Source: Caryophanon sp.
Lineage (GTDB): Bacteria; Bacillota; Bacilli; Bacillales_A; Planococcaceae
Direction of reading: 5' to 3'
DNA length: 44,040 nt
Assembly (NCBI GenBank): GCA_018384745.1
Contig: JAHAYH010000100.1
Span: 1-44,040, forward strand
The notes beneath the pieces are model-generated. The model ran no database searches. It had not been told where the DNA came from and saw only the letters and a program-made list of their open reading frames with translations. Below, one piece after another: positions 34,725-41,904 of this stretch. The first letter of the stretch is position 1. The number at the start of each line of letters is the position of its first letter. The position numbers and the translations under genes were made by a program.

Positions 34725-36200
34725 ATGTATGCAGAGGAGCTTTTAAGTGCATTACCATTAAAAAAAGTTATTGGGCCAATGCCAACACAAATTAAAGATA
34801 TTGCGATTGATTCACGAATCGTGGAGGACAAAAGCTTATTCGTTTGTATTAAAGGAGAAACGGTAGATGGGCATGACTATGCACAAAAGGCGGTCGATAA
34901 CGGCGCAATCATCGTCGTTGCAGAACGTGAACTGCCATTACCAGAGCATGTGACACAAGTAGTTGTACAAGACACAAACCGTGCAATCGGATTACTGGCG
35001 GCAAAGTTTTTCGATTATCCATCGAATGAGATGACGATGGTAGGGGTTACTGGAACAAACGGTAAAACGAGTGTGACAGGGATTATTCATAATTTATTAC
35101 AGTCAATGGGTGAGCGCTCGGCGTTATCAGGGACAATCGGCTTTAACTTAAACGGCATTTTATATGAAACGGCAAATACAACAAGTGATGCGTTAAATAC
35201 GCAGCAAATGATTTTCCGTGCGAAAATGGAAGGATGTCGCGCGATGATCATGGAAGTATCTTCTCACGGTTTAGCGCTTGGGCGTTTAGCTGGTGTGGAA
35301 TATGATGTGGCCATCTTTACAAACTTAACGCATGATCATTTAGACTTCCACGGGACAATGGAAGAATACGGCAATGCAAAAGGATTGTTATTCTCACAAC
35401 TCGGTCAAGATTTATCGAAAAACAAAGTTGTTGTATTAAACGCAGACGACGCTTGGTCTAAAAAATACGCAACGCTTACGCAGTTCCCAATTTACACGTA
35501 CGGTGTGAAAAATGAACAAGCGGCGTTCCGTGCCACGAATATTCGCTATGAAAACGGCATGACATACTTTACGTTAGTGAGCCCAGAAGGTGAATATGAT
35601 GTGAGCATGCACCTACTAGGTGAATTTAACGTCTATAACGTACTTGCAGCAATTGCCGCATTTTACGGGCGTGGTTACGCAATTGAACTGATTGTGGAGC
35701 ACATTGCTGAACTGCTGCCAGTGAAAGGGCGTATGGAAAAAGTACAATCGGATTTACCGTTTGATATTTTCATCGACTATGCACATACACCGGATGCGAT
35801 TGAAAAAGCAATCGATGCAGCAATGCCGTACAAACGTCCAGGCAAGAAAATGATTTTCTTAGTTGGAACAGGCGGCGGACGCGATAAAACGAAGCGTCCT
35901 GCGATGGCGGAAAAAGCATCGCGTTGTGAGTATGTTGTGTTAACAACCGATGATCCACGCTATGAAGAATTCGATAGCATTACAGGTGATTTAGCAAAAG
36001 GGATGACGCATGAAAACTTTGCATGCATCGGAGACCGTGCAGAGGCAGTACGCCATGCGGTATCGGTAGCTGAAGAAGGCGATATTATTATTTTCGCTGG
36101 TAAAGGCCATGAAGATTATCAAATTATTGAAAATACGAAGTACCCACATAGCGATACAGATATCGCGTTAGAAGCTGGACGACAAAAATTCGGCTTGTAA
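34725..36200 (+). CDS. murE: MurE, UDP-MurNAc-tripeptide synthetase
   Basis: A 491-residue Mur ligase that adds the third amino acid of the peptidoglycan stem peptide. The ATP site is GVTGTNGKTSV (107-117); MEVSSHGLALGR and NLTHDHLDFHGTMEEY carry the metal ligands; FIDYAHTPD is the Mur signature. The specificity loop reads DDPR (409-412) rather than DNPR of diaminopimelate enzymes or DNPA of S. aureus, and GKGHEDYQ (459-466) is the diaminopimelate-type form. The added residue is therefore ambiguous. AAGGAGGAG precedes the ATG. It is outside the division/cell-wall cluster and next to an M42 peptidase; murE and prfC also lie close together in staphylococci. Confidence 0.95.
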   Translation: MYAEELLSALPLKKVIGPMPTQIKDIAIDSRIVEDKSLFVCIKGETVDGHDYAQKAVDNGAIIVVAERELPLPEHVTQVVVQDTNRAIGLLAAKFFDYPSNEMTMVGVTGTNGKTSVTGIIHNLLQSMGERSALSGTIGFNLNGILYETANTTSDALNTQQMIFRAKMEGCRAMIMEVSSHGLALGRLAGVEYDVAIFTNLTHDHLDFHGTMEEYGNAKGLLFSQLGQDLSKNKVVVLNADDAWSKKYATLTQFPIYTYGVKNEQAAFRATNIRYENGMTYFTLVSPEGEYDVSMHLLGEFNVYNVLAAIAAFYGRGYAIELIVEHIAELLPVKGRMEKVQSDLPFDIFIDYAHTPDAIEKAIDAAMPYKRPGKKMIFLVGTGGGRDKTKRPAMAEKASRCEYVVLTTDDPRYEEFDSITGDLAKGMTHENFACIGDRAEAVRHAVSVAEEGDIIIFAGKGHEDYQIIENTKYPHSDTDIALEAGRQKFGL

Positions 36201-36202
36201 GC

Positions 36203-36247
36203 AAAAACAGTGATTGAGGTGAAAAAAGCACCTGAATCACTGTTTTT
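36203..36247 (+). terminator. Terminator of murE
   Basis: Thirteen-base arms (AAAAACAGTGATT with its complement), extended by AGGTG/CACCT, enclose an A-rich loop and end in a T-run, three bases after the stop codon. Confidence 0.88.
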
Positions 36248-36251
36248 ATTT

Positions 36252-36289
36252 CAACATAGACAAATAATGTGCATCATCTGTCTATGTTG
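36252..36289. repeat. 38-base imperfect palindrome
   Basis: Perfect 11-base outer arms (CAACATAGACA with TGTCTATGTTG) continue inward with only three mismatched positions to a central TGCA. It lies just after the murE terminator and 114 bases before the chemoreceptor gene. No U-run follows, so it is not a standard terminator. Confidence 0.6.
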
Positions 36290-36402
36290 TACCGGAAAGA
36301 GTGAAAAGTCGAGCATATTTATGTTTGAAAAATAAGACGAAAGTCTATTTTTTTATGCTACGCTTAAATAGGTAAAAGTATCAACGAAGGAGTCTGAAAA
36401 AG

Positions 36403-37227
36403 ATGGATATGTTACAACAATTAAGTGATCTTGCACCATTTATTCATTTAGCGTTAAAAAAAGAAGCAGTTGTAGTTGTTGTCGATAAAAAGTCCGAAAA
36501 AGTATTGAAATATATTCCGGGTCAAAATTTAGAGGTCGGCTATCGTGAAGGCGACCGTATTAAAACAAATGATAACAACGTACATACTGCATTAAATGGT
36601 CGCAATTCGGATATTTATTTAGATGCAAGTGTATATGGCATGCCAATTAATGCATATGCATTTCCAATTATGGAAAATGGACGTGTGATTGGTGCACTCG
36701 CTTTTGGGAAGCCAATGGATAAAGAACACCAGCTAGAAGAGTACATTGATACGGTGCGTGACATTGTCGGTACGCTTCAAGATAAAACACATCGCATGGC
36801 GGCACATTCAGAGCAATTAGCCGCAACGAGTGCACAAATTCGCGAGCAGTCTGAGCGTGCGCTAGCCGATTCAGAAAAAACAAATGATGTCACAAAGCTG
36901 ATCAAAGGGATTTCGCGTCAAACAAACTTACTTGGGTTAAATGCCTCGATTGAAGCGGCACGTGCCGGGCAGTACGGCGCAGGCTTTAACATCGTTGCAC
37001 AAGAAGTGCGTAAATTATCGCAGCAAACGGATGATTCGACTGAAGAAATCGAGCAAGCATTAGGCAATGTGAAAATGAACTTAAGTGCGCTGCTTGAAAA
37101 CATGAATCATATTACAACGGCATCAACAGAAGAAGCAAAGCTATCGCAGGAAGTGAGCGCGGTCATCGGCACGTTAAACGACGTGTCGACGAAGCTGGAA
37201 CACTTTATGAAAACGATGTTGAAATAA
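36403..37227 (+). CDS. Soluble methyl-accepting chemotaxis-like protein (YfmS type)
   Basis: A 274-residue chemoreceptor without membrane segments or HAMP. The N-terminal part (about 1-110) is a small sensory domain ([16 protein letters not shown] ... [20 protein letters not shown]). The C-terminal coiled coil (about 125-272) contains the signalling hairpin [44 protein letters not shown], which docks to CheA/CheW. It resembles YfmS of B. subtilis, a cytoplasmic receptor. GAAGGAG precedes the ATG. No chemotaxis genes are nearby; the signal is unknown. Confidence 0.88.
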   Translation: MDMLQQLSDLAPFIHLALKKEAVVVVVDKKSEKVLKYIPGQNLEVGYREGDRIKTNDNNVHTALNGRNSDIYLDASVYGMPINAYAFPIMENGRVIGALAFGKPMDKEHQLEEYIDTVRDIVGTLQDKTHRMAAHSEQLAATSAQIREQSERALADSEKTNDVTKLIKGISRQTNLLGLNASIEAARAGQYGAGFNIVAQEVRKLSQQTDDSTEEIEQALGNVKMNLSALLENMNHITTASTEEAKLSQEVSAVIGTLNDVSTKLEHFMKTMLK

Positions 37228-37263
37228 ACAAATGGACGGAGCATAACGCTTCGTCCATTTGTT
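37227..37263. terminator. Bidirectional terminator between the chemoreceptor and monooxygenase genes
   Basis: Sixteen-base arms beginning AACAAATGGACG with one mismatch enclose a 5-base loop. It starts at the chemoreceptor stop codon and ends just before the convergent minus-strand stop. Confidence 0.78.
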
Positions 37264-37267
37264 GTCG

Positions 37268-38605
37268 TTATTGAACCGTTGTGAGCGTACGTTGTGCTTT
37301 TGGAAGGCCAAAATGCTCGCGCAATGTGCTGCCGCTATATTCAGTGCGGAATAAGCCGCGGCGCTGCAGTTCAGGAATGACAAGTTCAATAAAGTCATCA
37401 AAGCCTTCTGGATATGTCGGGGCTAAAATATTAAAGCCGTCTGCTGCATCGTTTAGTAGCCAGTGTTCAAGCACATCGACAATTTGCGTAGGCGTGCCAA
37501 CAATTTCAAAGTGACCACGTCCACCAGAAATGCGCTTATACAGTTGTCGAATCGTTAAGTTTTCCTCGCGTGCGACGTTTGTAATAAGCTCGAAGCGGCT
37601 GCGATGTCCAGTAGATTGACCAGCAAACACCTCTGACGGTAACGGACCATCGACATCGTAGCTCGATAAATCAAAGCCGATTAGTGCCGATAAACGCGCA
37701 ACCCCAGCTTGTACTGGAATAGCATCAAGCAGTGCTTCATGCTTTTGCTTTGCCTCCTCTTCAGTGCGCCCGACAATCGGGAAAATACCGGGTAAAATTT
37801 TGACGTCCTCGTGTGCGCGCCCGTATTTTGCTAAGCGACCTTTGACGTCACGGTAAAAACGTTGTGCATCTTCAAAGCTTTGCCACGCTGTGAAAATCGC
37901 TTCTGCTGTACGTGCTGCTAGCTCACGTCCTGGCTCAGAGGAACCGGCTTGAACAATGACGCTATGCCCTTGTGGAGACTGTGGCACAGTAAGTGGCCCT
38001 TGTATGTTAAAATGTTTGCCTTCATGGTTGATGGCATGTGCTTTCGTTCGATCGACTAGTTGATTTGTGTCTTTGTTATAAACAATGACATCTTCCTCTA
38101 AGCTCGTCCAAAGCTTCTTAACAACATCTACATATTCTTCGGCGCGGTCGTAGCGTCGTTCTGCTGTTAGCTCAGCCAGTGGTACGGAAAAGTTTGGCGC
38201 AGCTGCTTCACTACTCGTCACAACGTTCCAGCCGGCGCGTCCTTTACTTAATAAATCAAGTGACGCAAATTGACGAGCGACATTGAATGGTTCACTAAAC
38301 GTCGTCGAAACGGTGCCGACTAAGCCGATTTTTTCGGTTGCAGACGATAGCGCAGATAATAAGGTGAATGGTTCAAATAACGGGGCAAACGATGCTTCAA
38401 AAGCTTCATGTTCTGGGTTGGGTGATGTCACACCATCTGCTAAAAAAATGGCATCAAATTTTGCAGCTTCTGCCTTCTTAGCTTGTTCAATCATAAAGTC
38501 GATGTTTAACAGCTGCTCTTTTTCTGTAGATGAGTGGCGCCACGCTGCAACGTGGTGCCCTGGAAACATGAAAAATGCGCCTAAATGTGCTTGTTTTTTT
38601 GTCAT
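37268..38605 (-). CDS. LLM-class flavin monooxygenase (NtaA/SnaA/DszA family)
   Basis: A 445-residue FMN(H2)-dependent monooxygenase of the nitrilotriacetate/dibenzothiophene-sulfone type. Signatures: AWRHSSTEKEQLLNIDFMIEQAKKAEAAKFDAIFLADG, GRAGWNVVTSSEAAAPNF and HSVIVQAGSSEPGRELAARTAEAIFTAWQ. These enzymes oxygenate a carbon next to nitrogen or sulfur using reduced flavin from a partner reductase, often to scavenge sulfur. AAAAGGAGC precedes the ATG. It lies 15 bases downstream of a binding-protein gene, which suggests that the imported compound is its substrate. Confidence 0.9.
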   Translation of the reverse strand: MTKKQAHLGAFFMFPGHHVAAWRHSSTEKEQLLNIDFMIEQAKKAEAAKFDAIFLADGVTSPNPEHEAFEASFAPLFEPFTLLSALSSATEKIGLVGTVSTTFSEPFNVARQFASLDLLSKGRAGWNVVTSSEAAAPNFSVPLAELTAERRYDRAEEYVDVVKKLWTSLEEDVIVYNKDTNQLVDRTKAHAINHEGKHFNIQGPLTVPQSPQGHSVIVQAGSSEPGRELAARTAEAIFTAWQSFEDAQRFYRDVKGRLAKYGRAHEDVKILPGIFPIVGRTEEEAKQKHEALLDAIPVQAGVARLSALIGFDLSSYDVDGPLPSEVFAGQSTGHRSRFELITNVAREENLTIRQLYKRISGGRGHFEIVGTPTQIVDVLEHWLLNDAADGFNILAPTYPEGFDDFIELVIPELQRRGLFRTEYSGSTLREHFGLPKAQRTLTTVQ

Positions 38606-38620
38606 AAAAAATCGCTCCTT

Positions 38621-39634
38621 TTATTGTAAAGTGTCGTTAAATTCATTTGTGTACAGCTCGTCTAATTCGATGATTCCTTCTTCAAGCTCGCCTTTTTTTA
38701 CGAGCCAGTCGATCCATAATGAAAATTCATTTTCTTGAATGGCTGCATTGGCAGCTGGCACGCCAAAACTTGTGAAGTATTGGACGTTCTCAGTCGTTTC
38801 ATTGCCTTCACGCTTTTCAATAATCGTTGTGAATGTGTCAATTAACGTATCGCGTGGTTGCTCGCGAGACCACTCTAATGCTTTAGCAACACCTGTTGTG
38901 AATGTGCGGACTGTATCAGGATTTTTTTCGATATACTCTTTCGTAAAGAAATATGTTCCGGCTGCGAACGTTTGATTGTACACATCTACATCGCTCACAA
39001 GCTTGACAATTGCTTCATCGCGCTGTGCAAGCTGCGCAGATAACCCGCCTAAAACAACTGCATCGAGCTGCTTTTGCTTCAACGTTTGAATCGATGAAGA
39101 CGCTGGGACGACAACGGGCTGTGCTTCTTTAATGTCCTTTTCTGACAAGCCGCCACTACGTAAATAGTCAGTGACAAAAAATTCCGCATGTGCCCCAAGT
39201 GTGTTCATGCCAATTTTTTTGCCGACTAAATCGTCTGGGTGGTCAATGCCGCTATCTTTTAACACATAAAGTGCATTATCTGTCAGTTCATCACTCCCAT
39301 AAGAGCTGACGACAGCTTGAATCGGCACGCCTTTTGCGACAGATTTAATAATCGCTCCGTTAAAGGCGTTGCCAAAATCTGTTTCGCCAATGCTCGTTAA
39401 TTGGATGCTTTCAGGTCCACCAGTAGATGGACCGACGTTTTCAAGCGTAATGTCTTCGAAGTAACCAAGCTCCTCTGCAAGTTCGGGTAGGGATACCGCA
39501 CCTGCTGTTGATTGATATTGCAGCACGTTATCTTGTCCGTTCGCAGCAAGTGTATTCGACGTTTCTTCATCGCCACATGCGGCTAAGCTCGTTGTGGCAG
39601 CTAGTGCTAATAAGATCGTTGCGTATTTTTTCAT
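38621..39634 (-). CDS. ABC-transporter substrate-binding lipoprotein (SsuA/NMT1 type)
   Basis: A 337-residue periplasmic-type binding protein anchored as a lipoprotein: signal peptide with lipobox LAAC (cysteine at residue 20), then an NMT1/SsuA-like two-lobed domain (YQSTAGAVSLPELAEELGYFEDITLENVG, SIGETDFGNAFNGAIIKSVAKGVPIQAV, LVGKKIGMNTLGAHAEFFVTDYLRSGG). Such proteins bind alkanesulfonates, taurine, nitrate or pyrimidine-type ligands. No permease or ATPase gene adjoins it, which is unusual. A run of five G residues lies 6 bases before the ATG. Pairing with the flavin monooxygenase suggests organosulfur or related scavenging; this is inference. Confidence 0.88.
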   Translation of the reverse strand: MKKYATILLALAATTSLAACGDEETSNTLAANGQDNVLQYQSTAGAVSLPELAEELGYFEDITLENVGPSTGGPESIQLTSIGETDFGNAFNGAIIKSVAKGVPIQAVVSSYGSDELTDNALYVLKDSGIDHPDDLVGKKIGMNTLGAHAEFFVTDYLRSGGLSEKDIKEAQPVVVPASSSIQTLKQKQLDAVVLGGLSAQLAQRDEAIVKLVSDVDVYNQTFAAGTYFFTKEYIEKNPDTVRTFTTGVAKALEWSREQPRDTLIDTFTTIIEKREGNETTENVQYFTSFGVPAANAAIQENEFSLWIDWLVKKGELEEGIIELDELYTNEFNDTLQ

Positions 39635-39707
39635 AAAAAGCCCCCATATCTATTATTAATTTTATTGGAATACTAGGAATAAATGTGCGCATATCACCTT
39701 CACACAT
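39567..39707 (-). CDS. Possible 46-codon leader ORF overlapping the binding-protein gene
   Basis: An ATG at 39707 with AGGTGG 7 bases upstream opens a 46-codon frame (MCEGDMRTFIPSIPIK...) that runs out of frame into the binding-protein gene and stops at 39567. It is in the leader of that operon. It could be a regulatory leader peptide or a chance frame; nothing in its composition settles this. Confidence 0.25.
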   Translation of the reverse strand: MCEGDMRTFIPSIPIKLIIDMGAFYEKIRNDLISTSCHNELSRMWR

Positions 39708-39761
39708 ACAACCACCACCTTTATATGTATACATATTGATTTAACGGTATTTACGCACAAA

Positions 39762-39793
39762 AGGCCATCAGAAGAACGCGTCTTCGATGGCCT
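39762..39793. terminator. Attenuator-like hairpin in the leader of the binding-protein operon
   Basis: Arms AGGCCATCGAAGA and TCTTCTGATGGCCT (minus strand) pair over 13 bases with one bulge and are followed by only four U residues. It lies about 40 bases after the predicted start site and 130 before the gene. With no plus-strand gene ending nearby, it is best read as a leader element on the minus strand. No SAM, T-box or other riboswitch consensus is recognised. The rest of the gap 39868-40042 shows nothing. Confidence 0.55.
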
Positions 39794-39838
39794 CTAGTTT
39801 TTCTAGTGAGCATAAAACCTATTAAATTTATTGGTTTA

Positions 39839-39867
39839 AATGTAAATTAACGAGAAGTAAAAGTCAA
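39839..39867 (-). promoter_or_regulatory. Promoter of the binding protein-monooxygenase operon
   Basis: On the minus strand, TTGACT (39867-39862) and TACATT (39844-39839) are 17 bases apart. The start would be near 39832, giving a leader of about 200 bases. Confidence 0.6.
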
Positions 39868-40042
39868 CACGTTTTTACTAAAAAGTTTTTCCTACATTAA
39901 ATGCGAAAAATACGCGCTTTCGATAAAATTGCGGCATTGTTAGCAAGAGCGGGTAAAGAAATAGAGAAGTGAATACGTAACAACATATGACGAACATACG
40001 AAATTGTCCGCTACATTTTTTTGATGCATTAAGTAAAAATGG

Positions 40043-40072
40043 TTGTGCCGACTATCCATTTTCTTTTATGAT
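40043..40072 (+). promoter_or_regulatory. Promoter of prfC
   Basis: TTGTGC (40043-40048) and TATGAT (40067-40072) are 18 bases apart, 33 bases before the start codon. Confidence 0.55.
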
Positions 40073-40105
40073 AAGTAAGTATGTAAAAAAGGAGACGAAA
40101 GAGAC

Positions 40106-41677
40106 ATGACTTTAGAAAAAGATATATTATCTCGTCGCACATTTGCTATCATTTCCCACCCGGATGCTGGTAAAACGACGATTACAGAAAAATTACTATT
40201 ATTCGGTGGCGCGATTCGTGATGCAGGAACAGTTAAAGGGAAAAAGACAGGGAAATTCGCCACATCTGACTGGATGGAAATCGAGAAGCAACGTGGGATC
40301 TCGGTAACATCTTCAGTAATGCAATTTGATTATTCGGGATGTCGCGTGAACATTTTAGATACACCGGGTCACCAAGACTTCTCAGAAGATACGTACCGTA
40401 CGTTAATGGCGGTGGACTCAGCTGTCATGGTTGTCGATGCAGCAAAAGGGATCGAGGCACAAACGTTGAAGTTATTCAAAGTTTGTAAAATGCGCGGTAT
40501 TCCGATTTTCACATTCATTAACAAATTAGACCGTCAAGGGAAAGAGCCACTTGAGCTAATTGAAGAGTTAGAAGAAAGCTTAGGCATTAACGCATATCCA
40601 ATGAACTGGCCAATCGGTATGGGGAAAGAGTTCCTTGGGATTTATGACCGCTACAACAAGCGCATTGAGCAGTTCCGTGTTGAAGAAGATGAGCGTTTCT
40701 TAGCACTGAATGAAGACGGTCATTTAGCTGGCGACCACGACATGAAAAAAACGTCGTACTACTCGCAAGCAATGGACGATATTGAATTATTAAACGAAGC
40801 AGGAAACGAATATTCACGCGATAAAATTGACCGCGGTGAATTAACACCTGTATTCTTCGGTTCAGCATTAACGAACTTCGGTGTGCAAACGTTCCTAGAT
40901 ACGTATTTACAATTTGCGCCAACGCCACAGCCGCGTATTACCGAAGATGAGCAATTCATCGACCCAGTGGATCATGCGGATTTCTCTGGTTTCATCTTCA
41001 AAATTCAAGCGAACATGAACCCAGCACACCGTGACCGTATCGCATTCGTTCGTATCGTATCAGGTCAATTTGATCGCGGTATGAACATGACGCTTGCACG
41101 CACAGGCAAGTCGTTTAAAGTGACGCAATCAACGCAGTTTTTAGCGGATGATCGTGAAACGGTTAACACAGCTGTTGCCGGTGACATTATCGGTTTATAT
41201 GATTCGGGCACATATCAAATTGGCGATACGTTAACAGGTGGTAAGAAGACGTTTAACTTCGAGAAGTTACCACAGTTCACGCCTGAAATTTTCATGAAAG
41301 TATCAGCGAAAAACGTGATGAAAGGGAAGCAATTCCAAAAAGGCGTACTGCAATTAGTGCAAGAAGGTGCGATCCAATACTTCAAAACGTTACACACAGA
41401 AGAAGTTATTTTAGGCGCCGTTGGTCAATTACAGTTTGAAGTATTCCAACACCGTATGATGGGCGAGTACAACGTGGAAGTTATTATGCAACCAGTTGGT
41501 CAAAAAATTGCGCGCTGGATTGAAAATGAAGAGGACGTAAAAGAGTCGATGCACTCATCACGTTCAATGCTTGTAAAAGATCGCTTTGACAATAAAGTAT
41601 TCTTATTTGAAAACGAGTTCGCGATGCGTTGGTTTAACGACAAAAACGAACACATTAAATTATATAGCTTACTGTAA
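40106..41677 (+). CDS. prfC: Peptide chain release factor 3
   Basis: A 523-residue translational GTPase. G1 is SHPDAGKTT (17-25), G3 [16 protein letters not shown] and G4 [10 protein letters not shown]; domain II and the C-terminal RF3 domain (about 390-523) follow. RF3 recycles RF1/RF2 from the ribosome after termination. The [16 protein letters not shown] and [19 protein letters not shown] segments are typical RF3 sequences and separate it from EF-G. AAGGAG precedes the ATG. It is monocistronic, with a terminator after it. Confidence 0.97.
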   Translation: MTLEKDILSRRTFAIISHPDAGKTTITEKLLLFGGAIRDAGTVKGKKTGKFATSDWMEIEKQRGISVTSSVMQFDYSGCRVNILDTPGHQDFSEDTYRTLMAVDSAVMVVDAAKGIEAQTLKLFKVCKMRGIPIFTFINKLDRQGKEPLELIEELEESLGINAYPMNWPIGMGKEFLGIYDRYNKRIEQFRVEEDERFLALNEDGHLAGDHDMKKTSYYSQAMDDIELLNEAGNEYSRDKIDRGELTPVFFGSALTNFGVQTFLDTYLQFAPTPQPRITEDEQFIDPVDHADFSGFIFKIQANMNPAHRDRIAFVRIVSGQFDRGMNMTLARTGKSFKVTQSTQFLADDRETVNTAVAGDIIGLYDSGTYQIGDTLTGGKKTFNFEKLPQFTPEIFMKVSAKNVMKGKQFQKGVLQLVQEGAIQYFKTLHTEEVILGAVGQLQFEVFQHRMMGEYNVEVIMQPVGQKIARWIENEEDVKESMHSSRSMLVKDRFDNKVFLFENEFAMRWFNDKNEHIKLYSLL

Positions 41678-41690
41678 TGAATAAAACAGC

Positions 41691-41735
41691 AGGGGTGTAT
41701 TTGGCGCATATGTGTCAAATGCAGCCCTCTTTTTA
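41691..41735 (+). terminator. Terminator of prfC
   Basis: An imperfect 13-bp stem (AGGGGTGTATTTG with CAAATGCAGCCCT, one mismatch) is followed by CTTTTT. The remaining 170 bases before the next gene show no further feature apart from its ribosome binding site. Confidence 0.75.
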
Positions 41736-41904
41736 TGCTTTCATTTGAAAAGGTTGCGCTTGTTTTTGTGTATAAACAATGTACAAAAACATGTATGGCA
41801 TGTGAACAAACGTGGACTTTCCGCACATGACGACCACCTTTCTTTTTTCAAAATGCGCATAAATAGCGTATGATGAAATTACAAGTCATAAAGGGGTTTT
41901 GTGT

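Noticed and set aside
36335-36353. AGAC-GAAA-GTCT mini-hairpin followed by a T-run
   Set aside because: A 4-bp stem is too weak for a terminator, and the site is inside the promoter region of the chemoreceptor gene.
39635-39832. SAM or T-box riboswitch before the sulfur-type binding protein
   Set aside because: Neither the S-box core (GAGGGA/GGCAACC types) nor a TGGNACCGCG T-box is present; only an unclassified hairpin is seen.
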